The notes under the pieces: model-generated | Databases searched by the model: none | What the model was told of the DNA's origin: nothing | What the model saw: only the letters and a program-made list of their open reading frames with translations | From: Torreya grandis | Lineage: Eukaryota > Streptophyta > Pinopsida > Cupressales > Taxaceae | Direction: 5' to 3' | Assembly (NCBI GenBank): GCA_037957365.1 | Contig: JARHVA010000081.1 | Coordinates: 1,461,501 to 1,525,500 of the forward strand | DNA length: 64,000 nt | Shown: piece after piece, positions 1 to 12,507 of the stretch | Layout of the letters: each line of letters starts with the position of its first letter | Position numbering within the stretch: position 1 is the first letter of the stretch | Program-made: the position numbers and the translations under genes

Positions 1-611
1 TAATCCATACTAATCTATGTGGTCCTACAAGGATTTAAAGAATTCAAGGAAACAACTAGTTCATGTTGCTTATAGATGATTTCACAAGAATTATTTAGGT
101 AACATTCTTAAAGTAAAAGTTATAATATATAGGCAATTTCAATACCTTCAAAGCTTTGGTTGAAAATTAAATGAATGTGAAGATCAAGTGTTTTAGGTTT
201 GACAAAGCAGGAGAGTTTTGGTCAAAGGAGTTTGATGAATTTTATGAGGTCAATAGAATAAGAAGACATTTCTTAGCTGCTAGAACACCTCAATAGAATG
301 GGGTGGTTGAAAGAAAGAATAGAATAGTCCAAGAGATGGCAAGGATAATGTTGAATGAGTCCAAATTATGAGATGGTTATTGGAGAGAAGTTGTGAGTAA
401 TATAGTTTACACTTTAAATAGAGGTCAGATTAGGATCAATGGTGACAAGAATACATATGAATTATGGAATGGTAGACCTACAAATGTTGAACATTTCAAA
501 TTTTTTGGGAATAAGTGTTATATTAAGAGAGATGATGAGAACTTAGGTAAGTTTAACTCAGGATCTAATGAAGGTTTCTTCTTAGAATATTCATTAGTAA
601 GTGTTTCCTAG
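1..611 (+). pseudogene. Ty1-copia integrase core, degenerate
   Basis: This is the catalytic core of a copia integrase, which joins element cDNA to host DNA. The first catalytic position reads HTN in place of HTD near base 30 (D to N, a G to A change). The second is kept in RFDKAGEF near 195-220. The third, the glutamate in NGVVERKN, is kept near 298-318, but the glutamine before it has become a TAG stop (PQ*NGVVERKN). Downstream wording such as ELWNGRPTNVEHFKFFG (about 455-510) is the usual copia region after the core. Only the last third of the enzyme is in the window. At least six in-frame stops rule out function. Family identity is secure; the lineage rests mainly on the RT downstream. Confidence 0.85.
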
Positions 612-2404
612 AGATGTTATAACAAAATGTTACAAAAGATAATGGAGAGCACAAATGGGAAGGTTGATGAGAGAAAGAATACATTTATTCAGTCAAATAA
701 TGATGAAGGAGAAATAGATATAGATAAGGATGAAGAAGAGAGTGAGGAAAGAAAGGACTCAAAATGTCCTTCTAGGAAAATTTAAATGTATCATCCTAAA
801 TCTTATATCATTGGAAATAAAAGTGTAGGTATACAAACACGAAAAATAATGGTGAGTGATGATAATCAAGAAAATACTATCTTACTTTCATAAATCAAAC
901 CTAAAAACGTTTTAGAATCAAGTGACAATGAGTTTTGGTTAGAGGCAATGATTGGGGAGATAAATCAAATTGAGAAGAATGAAACTTTGGAGTTAATACC
1001 TAGAATTAAAGACAAAAAAATCATTGGTACAAAATGGGTTTTCATGAACAAGTTAAATGAAATTGGAGAGGTCAATATAAACAAAGCCAAACTTGTGTGA
1101 AAATGATATGCTTAGGTAGAAGGAGTGAATTTGAATAAACCTTTGCTCTTGTAGCAAGGTTAAAGGCCATTATGATGTTTATTACCTATGTAAGTTTCAA
1201 ATGAATCAAGATATACCAAATGGATGTTAAGTTAGCCTTCCTAAATGGGAACTTAGAAGAAGAGGTATACATTGAAAAACCTAAGGGTTTCCTATTGATT
1301 GATAACAAATAATATGTTTACAAATTTAAGTTGACCCTTTATGTCTTAAAATAATCCCCTAGTGCTTGGTATGCTAGACTTGATAAGTACCTTTTGAACC
1401 AAGGGTTCAAGACAAGAGCTGTAGATAATAACCTATATGTCAAAATTGAAAATGATCATTTGTTGATAGTAGTCTATTTGAATGATATTATATTTAGTGG
1501 ATCTAATGAAAAAATGAACAAGGCCTTTACATAGGTGATGAAGTTATAATTTGAGATGTTTATGCTTAGAGAATTATCCTTCTTTCTTTGACTTCAAATT
1601 AGTCAAACTAAAAAAGGTATTTTCATTTCATAAGTCAAGTATATAAAATAGATGCTAAATAATTTTCAAATGGAATATTGTAAGGATGTAATTACACCTA
1701 CAGTTATAGGATCAAATATACGCAAGGAGGATGAATCCTCAAAGATTAATCAGACAAAATATAGATCCATGATTGGGAGTTTGTTATATACTATTGCATC
1801 TAGGCTAGATATCATGCAAGAAATAGGTCTTGTAGGAATATTACAAGTAGATCCTAAGTAATTCTACCTAAAATATATAAAAAGGATACTTAGGTATCTC
1901 AAAGGGACTTTGGAATATGGTTTATAGTACCCAAGGAGTAAAAAGTTTGATCTAGTAGCTTATACAGATGCAGATTGGGCTAGAGTCTAAATGATAGAAA
2001 AAGAACTAGTGGAGGAGCCTTCTTATTAGGAAAGTGTTTAGTCTCATGGTTAAGTAAGAAAAAACCTTCAGTTGCTTTATTTACTTGTGAAGCTATGTAT
2101 ATTGCAACAACCTCATGTTGTACTCAAGTACTATAGATGAAACAAACCCTGAGAGACTACAAGGTGGAGTTTGATGGCTATATTCCTATTCCCTATGATA
2201 ATAATAGTTCCATAAGTATTTCAAATAATCATGTATTACATTCAAGGACCAAACATATTCCTATCAAGTATCATTTATTAAGATAACAAGTGAGTGACCA
2301 AAGCATTAAGCTTGAATTTATGTCTACCAAGGACTAGATTGCAGATATCTTGACTAAGCCTTTTCCAAAGGCTACTTTTGAACATCTAAGATAGTAATTA
2401 GGTG
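612..2404 (+). pseudogene. Ty1-copia reverse transcriptase and RNase H, degenerate
   Basis: Seen: an acidic linker (about 680-760), then the RT start EFWLEAMIGEINQIEKNETL (about 930-990), GTKWVF (about 1025-1042), a broken palm region, and the catalytic box YLND at 1475-1486, where YLDD or YVDD is expected, so the second aspartate is lost. Further on come KYRSMIGSLLY (about 1758-1790), the RNase H start YTDADWA (about 1960-1980), KHIPIKYHLLR (about 2250-2283) and the C-terminal ADILTKPFPKA (about 2341-2373). These are the standard landmarks of copia RT-RNase H, which copies the RNA into DNA. Stops are frequent and mostly fit CAA or CAG to TAA or TAG. No frame is open for more than about 70 codons. 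Confidence 0.88.
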
Positions 2405-2604
2405 TGATTCTTGTTCCTATCAGCCACTTATATAGACAAAGTGATTAGTGGGAGCTACTTAGGAGGTATTTAATCTCCAAGAATACAAAATAAATGCAAA
2501 AGATATAAGGTCAAAGGGGAAGTCATATCAATCTATCAAGAAGAATCTATCTAAGATATGTAATATGAAAGGGGGAGTTTTATATAGTATTTTATCTATA
2601 AATG
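2405..2604. other. Copia pol-to-LTR spacer with a decoy purine tract
   Basis: This is the non-coding stretch between the RNase H end and the solo LTR. It holds a purine-rich run GAAAGGGGGAGTTTT near 2568 that looks like a polypurine tract but is not followed by an LTR. The spacer resumes at 3143-3270, after the solo LTR. Confidence 0.6.
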
Positions 2605-3142
2605 TGATCCAAAACTTAAGATATTTTGTTGAAATATAATTCAATACATAAGAATAACATAATTGTAATAATGTTATCTCTGAGAAGAGATGTTTTATTG
2701 ATCAAATTTGTAGATCCAAACATACGCCTATCTCTGAGAGAGATGTTTGATTTATTTTTCAAGATACATCTATTTTTATACATACTTTGAAGGTATGAAA
2801 ATGATGTAGAAGGTCACTAATATCAAGGGAGATGAAGTGGTTTGACTTCCACGATTTAAAACATTACAGAATTTGAGAAATTACTCTTTTTTAAAAACTA
2901 TTTTTAGACTACACTATTAAAATTTAAATTTATGATAATTTCATTAGGATTTCTAGGGTAAAAAAAACCATCAATCATAGCTTGATTTCATCTCATCATG
3001 TTCTCCTTATTCTTAAATTTCCAATAGTTCAAACAGGGAGTCAAATGGAGCTATGGTGCAAAAGTTATGGCTCCCGAATTTTGTGCCACCAATTGGGGTA
3101 GAACCATCACCCAAATTGTCATCTAAAATTTTACTCAAATCA
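2605..3142 (-). mobile_element. Solo LTR of the chromovirus-like gypsy family
   Basis: This 538-bp copy begins TGATCCAAAAC and ends AAATCA, aligning end to end with LTRs A-E of the array at 14110-35000. It has no internal domain on either side. Flanks are AAATG (2600-2604) and AAATT (3143-3147), a target-site duplication matching at four of five bases. It keeps the minus-strand TATA box (complement at 2775-2780) and both small hairpins (2676-2691 and 2730-2744). A solo LTR is the usual product of recombination between the two LTRs of one element. Confidence 0.9.
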
Positions 3143-3270
3143 AAATTTTATTTTAGGTAAGTGATTTTTCATTAATTTCAAAGGGGTATATTGATCTACA
3201 TTAAGAATTTGTTTCCTAGTAAGAGAAGTCTCTCTGAGAAGATTCCATCAATGAGTTGTTTCCATCAATT

Positions 3271-3284
3271 ACAAAGGGGGAGAT
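3271..3284 (+). other. Polypurine tract of the copia element
   Basis: ACAAAGGGGGAGA lies directly before TGTTGG, the start of the 3' LTR. This is the plus-strand primer site for reverse transcription and has the classic SIRE/Maximus form. Confidence 0.85.
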
Positions 3285-4671
3285 TGTTGGTAAATGTGTT
3301 ACAAGTTATGCATTAAGTTGTAATTTATGTCATGAAAGTGTCATTTATGTTATCTTTGTTGTTCTGGATGTTGAGTTCTTGAAGCCTTAATTAAAGAACC
3401 TAGTGAAATGGCATAGACCTAGTATCATGATTAGTTGAGCCGTATGAGACCTATGTGAGCAATAATAGCAACATATGAGTAGGATATAAGGCCATATGAA
3501 ATTAGGTTGAATTTTTTAGTATAGTTTAAGTGGTTTCTAGGCATGATCATAGTCAAAGTATGTTTGGTAGTGCAAAGCCTAAGTGAATAATATGACTTAT
3601 AATGGTATAATGATAGGTCAAGATCATTTAAAAAGGTGGAAGATATTTTCAAATAATTTAAAAAGGTATGAGAGGTCATGTTCAGTGTGTTTACCAAGTT
3701 TTAAGTCATAGCCTATAGGAAAAAACAATAAATCCAATGGTAAGGTTGATTGTGTACACAGAATGGGGTGTTGCAAACCTGAGAAGAAGTTTCTCATACT
3801 CATTGGCATGTGAAACCTTTGCATGAGAGCCTAATCACTTAATTATAGTTTGGGAATTTCCCTATATTTTTTTTATTGGCATTTTTTTTAATATAAGGGT
3901 AAATCCTTTATGAATGATTAATAAGAATTGAAACTAGTAAAAACCCTCTCAGAACCCTTATAATGACCCAATAAGAAAAATCTAACAAACTATGGATAAT
4001 AATGGTCCTATTGACCTATTTTTATGTTTTTAACATGTAAAGGACTCTTCAAGGTTTCCTCGAGTGTTTTTTTTTTTGTCTTGTCTGTGAGTACAAGCTA
4101 CAAGAAAAACCTTATTTTCAAGATTTTTGATGCTACAGGTATGGTTGACTAGGTCAAAGCATGAAAATGGATGGAGGATTATGTGAAAGACTTATATTTT
4201 ATGCCTATGAAAAAAATTTAGTAGTTTTTTAACCAAAAATGTTGTAAACTGGTCATGGAAGTTTGCCTATCACTAAACTAGCCTAATGAGCAGAATAATG
4301 AGAAATCTAGGTGAGAACGAGAATGTGATTAGGTATTGGTTATAGAGGACTATGGATGGATAATAAGGCATAGTTTAATTATTAAATAACTATCCCTCAT
4401 ATCCCCTTAGTGTATAAGTTTTGATGATGCCTATATTCAATCAAAAAGTTGTCATCAAATTGCTCTGTCAAACACAATGAAGTCTGTGTGGAGTGACATA
4501 GTGTGATTGGTCTATAAGACTAATATTGATATATAAAAATAAAATATATATTTTAACATATGATATAATTATGATAAATTTTCACACAAACCCATTTTAA
4601 CATCATAGAAGTGTTCCCACAAATGTTCTAAGAGTTAATTTTCTTGACTGTGTTTATAGTACTACAGACAA

Positions 4672-4707
<36 letters not shown>

Positions 4708-6032
4708 AGGATGTTTATAAGTCATTATACACTAATTTTAAGGATAAAAATATATTTAAAGTGTTATAAATATCTCATAATATAATTTTAATGTTTTTTT
4801 CTCCATTGGAAGTCCATGTTCAAGCTTGGAGAGTCAAATGATTTTGATTGTGTGTTGATAGTGTTTGGTGTTTTTGAGTAAGCCTTTTGCAAAAGTATTT
4901 ATGAGCCCTTTTGGCCTATATTATGAAAAAAAAAATTGGGAAGTATTTTAAGTCATAAATATCATATATATGTTATTTTATTCATAGTTTATGTGAAAAA
5001 GTTGTGTATATGGTTCAAATTTACAAGACAAACTTTCAAGCAGTGAGAAGGCCTAAAAGTGAGTAGACCTAATTTGATGTTTCAAGGTGTTAAATGGGCC
5101 AAATAGAGTTTGGTACCAAATTTGAACTTATTAGGGATATATTAGAGGCATTTATGAAGTGTTTCATCCATTTTTTAAGACAAACCTAATTGTATTGGGT
5201 CTCCATTAGGCCTAATGGTGGATCTGGTCCTTATGGACTATGACCAACTTATGTGTTTTTTATTTCACTTATGAAATATGTGTAGTTATATATTTAAATT
5301 ATAATAAAAATATTTATTTATTTGGATAACCAAGATAGGTATGAGAAATAATCAAGTATAAAATGAAGGCCTAATAAGCCTATTTTGACTAGTTAGAGAA
5401 TTGAACTAACGAGCGAAGGATAAAGTGTTTTGGAGAATAGGTTACGGGCTTGAAGATCATTGTAAAGCTAAATGAAAATTTAATGAGTATCTAACTATTT
5501 TTTCTATAGGTTTTGAACAATTTTATTTTGTCAAATTTTGCCAAGGAGAGGGAAAATTGAGTGAGAAGGCCTAAGAAGATTTTTGAGTGAGATTTAAGGG
5601 TAAAAAGTGAAAAATAAGGTTGTCATCTATAGTTGAGTTAGAAATAGGTGTTATAAGGTGATAAAATATAATAGGTGACTTATTTGGTGCTAAGTTATCT
5701 ATGGGGATGGAGCCTCCTTGTAAGATAGAGCTTGTAGAAGATTAGTTGAGTGGGTGCTTTACTAGGTAGGGGTTTGAGCTCCGTGTGAAGTTAGTTCTTC
5801 ACTAAAATCTAGATCTTGGAATTATAGGACTGTAGTCCATTTTAGTGGGTTTCATCCCCCAAGATGGTTTCCCACACATCTCTTTTGTTCTCTTATGACA
5901 TACTTGTATAGTTGTTTTTTTGTGCATTGATCTTTTATATGAATGAATGCTTCGTGGAATGATGAATGGAATTGAATAGATATTGTTAAGAAACCGATTA
6001 ACCCCCCATCTTAATATTATACTTATAAAACA
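3285..6032 (+). repeat. 3' LTR of the SIRE-like copia element (about 2.75 kb)
   Basis: It starts TGTTGGTAAATG just after the polypurine tract. Several blocks match the reverse complement of the minus-strand SIRE-like LTRs. One is the stretch at about 5835-5875, against 41490-41530 (GTGGGAAA..GGGGGAT..AACCCACTAAAA). Another is the C-rich end at about 5993-6011, against the complement of the region near 41330. It is non-coding; the short ORFs in it are incidental. It contains a (TG)14 microsatellite. Confidence 0.78.
4677..4704. repeat. (TG)14 microsatellite
   Basis: Twenty-eight bases of uninterrupted TG dinucleotide lie inside the copia LTR. Confidence 0.98.
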
Positions 6033-6612
6033 TCTAACCACTATCAAATCTCTCAAAACCTCATGTATAAACTCAAACAAACTCTCATTCTCAAACACTA
6101 TCAATTATTCATCATGTGTATTATCAATATATCATGTTGCTTCATTAGGCTAAGTAAGGTCTAAAGGTGGTCTAGTTTCATACTACATCTATAGGTCTTA
6201 CCCATGTAAGATTACCCTAAGACTTACTTGAGTGATCTAAATCCTCATAACCATGCTCAAACAACCTCATACAACTTGTTCTTTAAAGCTTCAATAAAAC
6301 ATCTTGGTAGCTCAATGGATCATCTTCAGAGCTACTTACACAGATATTCAGAGCTTGACTAACAATATTCATATCTCACTATGTTCTATGTTGAGTCTTT
6401 AAAATTATTTACAAAAAGGTTTTACCAAAACTATTGATGAATTCTACACCCTTCAAATTCTCTCTTAAAAGAGAGACATTAGGTTGTTTGACTTCTTTGT
6501 CATATCAGACATACAAGCTCATACACCACATACCATGCATATTGACATAAATGACATAAACCTTGAAATCAAATGATATCAATCTTGACATCAATGAAAA
6601 CACTTATCAACA
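6033..6612 (-). repeat. SIRE-like LTR fragment (LTR 5' end), minus strand
   Basis: The stretch aligns with about 44325-44860 of the middle SIRE-like LTR; the block ATTAGGC..AAGGTCTAAAGGTGGTCTAG is shared. It ends CTTATCAACA at 6612, followed by AACTCCCCCTTTG, the complement of a polypurine tract. It is therefore the 5' end of a minus-strand 3' LTR, cut off on its left where the opposite-strand LTR ends. Confidence 0.72.
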
Positions 6613-7547
6613 AACTCCCCCTTTGTCATTAATGGAAAAACATTCTTCAAACTAACCACTCTCATCTCCCCTAGTCTGGTTAAATTCCCTTCTTAGAATT
6701 TCTCCCCCTTTGACATTAATGATGAAGCTCTTCCACAAATGTCATCTATAAACACACCTTATTTTCAATAAAAGTTCAACATATATAATATGAATCATTA
6801 AGGTAATATGCTCCACATCAAACTGTGATCATCTCCATCTACTTGTTCTTGACATGACTGATATTGAGTTTAAAATATACTATCAACCAACCTGATGTAA
6901 ATATTTATCCAATAGCTCACCATAGCATCATACCTCTTTGTTTTCATTAATGAACCTTATACCTCATGAATATTTATTTCCATATCTTTGTTTGTGACAT
7001 CCTTTACCAAACATGAGCTACCTTTGATGACTGATCAACACCCCTCTTGCCCTCATATTTAGCTCATAGCTACCTCAGGTCTTCTCATCATAGTATTTTA
7101 TTTTCATCTTGAATTTTGGAGATAAAACTATGTCTACCTAATGTTTGAACCATCATGCCATCACCTTATCTGACTTATACCTATTTCCATACAAAGGTAC
7201 TTCCCATTAACCTTCATATCATGTGCACTCATGATTTCAATGAACTCATCCTTTGGGTCTTGTTACCTTAATGCATATATGCTCAAAAATAATATAAACA
7301 CAAACAAAGATACATGCTCATAACTCACTTCACAAAAACTGATAGAGACCTACTCAAAACTAACTTAAGGATACCCCTTAGTCTTCATAACATATGCACT
7401 CACCATATGAAATTTTAGAACATCCACAATAGACTCACACAATCAATCATACGATGCATGCATCCATGGAACATATGAACCATTACATACATATTTTCAC
7501 TTGAATTTTCACCCTTTGATGAAATTTCTCAGCTTTTCTCATCCAAG
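6613..7547 (-). other. Internal stub of a SIRE-like element with polypurine tract
   Basis: On the minus strand CAAAGGGGGAGTT (6613-6625) forms the polypurine tract of the LTR fragment at its left. The first 100 bases match 45254-45330, beside the tract of the middle LTR. I recognise no protein domain in the remaining 0.8 kb. The stretch stops abruptly where the giant direct repeat begins. Confidence 0.6.
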
Positions 7548-8752
7548 TGGTATAATTGAAACACCTCTAGGTTGTGGGTAGCCTAAGAATGAGGTGAATA
7601 TCTAGATAGGGCTAGCTCCCTTGATGTACCACTTGTAAATCACTACTACACATAAACTTTGTGAGGGGAAAGGAAGAGAAAATAGAAATTAAACTATCCT
7701 AAGTGAGGTGATACACCAAATTGATTGATAACTACTAACCAACTACATGTTATAGATGAAACCAAGAGACTAACTAAACATACACTTCTAATCTGAATCT
7801 TCTCATATTAGTATTTCACTATGAGCTTGTGATGAATGTTTATGCTAGGATGACTAGACAAGAGGACTTGAATGGCACTAGTTAATATACTAACTCACTC
7901 AACCTTGACACATCATAAAATACTTCACGTGACCTACAAGAAGAAGCTTTCAAACTACAAATAGGTGATATAATGAGACAATGATGTTAAGGAAATAATA
8001 GTTGTCACTTAAGAAAAATAAAATAATAAAGTGAGCACACTATGAATAGTCATTAAAGAGGTAAAAATTAGTAGTATTTTTTTTCCATGGTATGTAAATG
8101 AGCAAGGCTTCACCATACTTAGGTGAAGAATTATTTACAAAGGCCAAAATGGCTAGTTCTTATAGAACTTGAGAGAGAGAGAGGAGAAGAAATAAGTTCA
8201 AAGGTCATAAGGAAACTTATAAATATAATAAAATGAGTTACTTGCACATGAGAAGGGGAATTTAAATGGAACATGTAGGGTTAAAAACTACAAGTTTCCA
8301 TAGAAGGCGTGAAATGCTTAGAAAGTGGCATGAAATTCTTTGTGTTGGCTTAGAAAATTGCCTTAATCATTCACACCTATTTGAACATCTCAAAACTAAC
8401 TAGGGATAGGTATGATGATTGAAATGAGAGGGAAGGCTATTATAAATGCCTCTCCAAGAACTGGTTGCAATCCTAATCATCTGAAAACTTTTGGAAGTGA
8501 GCCATCACTACCTACAATGAAAGAAACTCCTCTTTCCCACACTTTGCACACTTGACCTCCAAAAAAGAATTAATTTTCCATGAAAATTAATAAAATGGAG
8601 TGGATGACACTTTTTAAGACCCTACATCATCTTAGAGGCATCAATCACACCTTAAAAATATATCCACTTGAAGTTCTCACCCTTCTCACTGCCATGTTCA
8701 CTATGCCATTTTTGATAGGCTAAGATGAGAGCTCTAGTAGGAACACTTAAGA

Positions 8753-8861
8753 TTTTTTCCAAGGCATTAAATGGCCATAGGGAGTTATAATAAGTATCTA
8801 TCTAAGCTTTTTTCCAAGGAATTAAATGGCCATAGGTAGTTATAATAAGTCTCTATCTCCA
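8753..8861. repeat. 55-bp tandem duplication inside the left giant repeat
   Basis: Two adjacent copies start TTTTTTCCAAGG at 8753 and 8808 and share the ATTAAATGGCCATAGG block. The right repeat has one copy near 36629, so this arose after the two repeats separated. Confidence 0.85.
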
Positions 8862-9630
8862 TCCCAAACTTGGTTTCATCTCTTGAATGTTCTTAGAACC
8901 TGCACAATGCACAAAATAGTCAAAAAGAGCAATTTCGTACCATGCTCATATAGATTTCGTACAAATCATCTTGATGGTAGGGAGCTTGACTGATCCTTAT
9001 AAACATCCAATCCTTGTTCTAGGAAAACTATGAAATTTTGGTGCATTATCTCCTTCATTTCCTTCTTTGGGTCTAAACTAAGGGTTTAAGAAGGTTTTAG
9101 GCCATTTCCAATATTAAGCTTTGTTCATAAGAATAGGAAATTGAAGTTGTAAAAAAAAAACAAGAATGATTTTTAGGACCCTTTATAACACCTCAAAACC
9201 TCTTTTATCTCCATACAAAGCATCAAAAGAGATATGATCTTCTAAACCTCCCCTATCAAGTTTCTTTCTCCACTTTGCATAGGCATGAGTTGGTTTTGAG
9301 ATCAAGAATGAAATATTTGTGATTTATCTACATAATAAGAGCTTTATCACACTAAAATTACCCCAAAAACATGTTCTAATATGTTAGAATGCTCACCTCA
9401 TGAGAAGAGTGAAAATGACTCTCCATTTGGCTTCTAGGTCTAGCCATGCCTAGTAGGTGTGCTTGCAAGTTTAAGGGTCTAGGGAATCCTATTGGGATTC
9501 CTCCATCTATTAAATGTTTCCATTTTTTCTATATTTATGTTTTAAATTTACAAACGTTCCTACAAGGTTATTTTATCTTTTGTTCCACTCTTTTGTCCTC
9601 ATTTTCCAAAACCTATCAATTTTGACTCTA

Positions 9631-9672
9631 GGGAAGTACCCTCTATCTAAGAAAAAATAGAGGGTACTTCCC
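9631..9672. repeat. Perfect 16-bp inverted repeat (hairpin)
   Basis: The arms GGGAAGTACCCTCTAT (9631-9646) and its exact reverse complement (9657-9672) flank a 10-base loop. The right giant repeat has the first arm near 37434 but not the second. Confidence 0.95.
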
Positions 9673-12507
9673 ATATTACCTCAAAAAAAGTGAATATTAT
9701 ATGGGATTCCTAAATCCATAGAGACACTCTTTATAAAACTATAGCCCTTGGTCAGTCATTTGACCCTCCAAAAGCTTCAAATTCCAAGATAGACTATTTG
9801 AAGGCAAATTGTTTGACCATTCAACCATATAAACTATGTTATACTTCATTTAAGCCATTTTATATTATATGTCCACTATGAAAATCCTATATATAATTTA
9901 ATTATCATGATGGATGTTCTCTATTCTCTATTTGTCTCTCCAACCTATCACACACTTCTTCGATACACCTTGCTTAGGTTCATTGTCACCACTTAGTTAT
10001 AACTGACTGTGTTTCTTGCAGTCATCTATGGGTGAAAATACTATAGGTGTTTATGAGATTTAAATATCATAATGTTTTTTAATGCCTGATTAAGCTCTCA
10101 CAATCTTCCCTCAGTGATTTAGCATTCTCTAACTCATTCACTTAAACCTATACCTTGAAGGGCTAGCATGGTTGTAGTAGCCTGTTAGGGACTTGAGAAA
10201 TTCTGACTTGAAATTCATCATATTTAGCCACCTCAAAACCTTTTTAACCTTGATAAAGTATCTTAATATCTCTTATAAACACTATGCATACTCTATTCTT
10301 TCATACTTTGTAAAAAGTGAGCCTTAAACAACTTTGAGTTGTAAGTTGTAGGGTGACATTTCTCCTTGTATGGACTGTCACCATAGAATAGACCCAAAGA
10401 GGAGATACCATTATTGAATCTTATGAATGTCTTATACCTTCTTATAATCTCATCAAGGTTATTCAAATAGTAAAATTAATTAGACTGGGCACTTTCACTT
10501 CTTGACTTCCTAAAGTAGGGTACCTTGGTTGTAGGTGGATAGTTTTTGAATTGGTCACACCTATAGATATTAATGGGAGATAGAACACATAATTTGAACA
10601 TTATTTACATAACCATTACATAAATAATGCTTCCTTAAAGCATATAAAAATTTAAATCATATAGGCATATCTTGGTATTTTAATATTAGATGGAGGGGTC
10701 TCTTATAGGTCAGACCTGTAGATAATATTGACTGAGTTTAGTGCATAAATATGCAACTTAAGGATTTTTAATATCCACCTTGTATTATTCATCTTGATTC
10801 CATCTCTTGCGTAGGTATTTTCATATGTATATGCTACTAGTTTTTTCCATTTATATTCCCCAAATCCTTTGGAAATTTTCTCATATGACATCCATAAAAC
10901 TAACAAGTGCTCTATTTTACACTTTTAGGGAAAAGAGCCTTGAATACTATCTCATCTTTTGAAGGTTCCCCATAGTTGGAATGCCAAATTTGAAACTCTC
11001 ATGGGTTTTTCATAATCCCTTAAACATTTTGGGATCCCAAAATGAGTATCACCACTTATTTAACAATCCCCTATGACATTTTAGCTCTTTGTAGTACCAA
11101 CTACAGGTGGCCATTTTCAAGGTATAAGAAGTAAGTATGAGGATGGATAGTGGATATAAATTTAACCTTCAAGTAAATTTATCTCTTCTCATGGTGTTGA
11201 AATTAAACGTCATGTTTTTTTAGAACTTGAAATAGGATCTCTCGCTTAATTTTCAATGTTGAACCCTATTATATGACCTATAGGTACATGTTAATGGTAG
11301 GAGACTGAGTGTAAGAAAATGTTTCCTTCATGTTGATCATACACTATTTGATTAACTCCACTTTATCACCCATGTGATAAATGGTTTTCCATATCTTAGG
11401 ACTCTTTTTCACTCTCTTATGAACATATTCTAGCCCTAACATAGCTCAATAAAATGGTTGTATATGATAGTCATAGAGTAGACTAACTGTATGGTGTCTT
11501 ATGACTGTACCCTCATGGAGAATGTTTTAGAAGATGAGATTGGAATGGTAGGAGATAAAAATAACATTATAGACATGATAATTGACTTATTATCATCCCA
11601 TATAATCACTATTAAAGCTTGGATATTCTAAAAATAATGAAAATCTACCTATAACACAAAATGGTGCTCCTCTTGTAAATTTTATGTACTTGACGTATCC
11701 AAACACCTTAAAATAAGAAACCAAGCATGGGGATAATTTGAGGATGGATTAAACATCATCTAGTAAAAAAATTAGCAAGTGAATTTTATGTACTTGTCCA
11801 AACCAAGGAAAAGCCTATAAGGTGCATAGATTAGCAATCAAATTGGATAGGTCAACTTCTTAGGAATGGTTCATAAATTACAAGTCACCATTGCTCTTCA
11901 ACAAAAAATCAAATGGAAAATGAATAAGTTTATAAGACACCCCCAAGATCATTTTTCCTGAAACCTCCCTTGATGAGTGTACCAAGTACAAACCTAAAGA
12001 TCATTTTTTCTTGCCAAGCCTAGTAAAAGGAGAGAAAAGTAGTTTTCTTCATTTTTTTGATCTTCTGATCAAAATGATCATTGGAATGAGTGTATAGAAT
12101 ACCAAGGGATACTCTTAAAATTTATTAAAATATAATAGTTTGTATAATTCTATACACCTCATTAAATGCTCATTTTCTCCAAGAAAACTACCCTTTTTTT
12201 TAGGAACCTACCACTTTTAAGTTATAAATAGTTACTAAGACATATCAAGACACATTTCACCTTACATCACCTTTTTTAATGTTCACATTTCCTAAGGAGG
12301 TCGTTCTAGTCATTTAATGATCTATTAATTACCTTCAAAATGACTCAAAATGATATATTAACTAATTAGATTTAGACTAAGGCTAAGATGACATGGAATG
12401 ACCTATGATACACCTTTTGACAAAATATTAGACCCCTAAAACATCTAAAAGTCTAGTTTTTACCTATAGGGCCCCAATTTGACATGTAGGATCAAATTTG
12501 ATCAACA

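Larger units (their letters stand above)
1..6032 (+). mobile_element. SIRE/Maximus-like Ty1-copia element, 3' part
   Basis: Seen in order on the plus strand: integrase remains (1-611), a spacer, RT and RNase H remains (to about 2404), a polypurine tract (3271-3283) and a long LTR starting TGTTGG at 3285. The order integrase, RT, RNase H is diagnostic of Ty1-copia. The RT wording (GTKWVF, then a KLNE block) and the purine tract followed by TGTTGG are typical of the SIRE/Maximus lineage. The left part of the element lies outside the window. Many stops make it non-functional. A solo LTR of an unrelated gypsy family sits between pol and the purine tract. The right end is placed near 6032 by comparison with the inverted SIRE-like LTRs at 41309-45253 and 59482-63011, so it is good to perhaps 20 bp. 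Confidence 0.85.
7548..12507. repeat. Giant direct repeat (LTR-like), left copy, 4960 bp
   Basis: It begins TGGTATAATTGAAACACC and ends TTGATCAACA. It is matched base for base, with scattered substitutions, by 35418-39827. It is non-coding. Compared with the right copy it keeps a segment of roughly 0.5 kb (about 11450-11990) that the right copy lacks, and it has a private 55-bp duplication and a private hairpin. A short (GA)n run lies near 8170. Confidence 0.85.

Noticed and set aside
2568..2583. Purine tract GAAAGGGGGAGTTTT as the copia polypurine tract
   Set aside because: No LTR start follows it. The tract at 3271-3283 is followed by TGTTGG and a long LTR.
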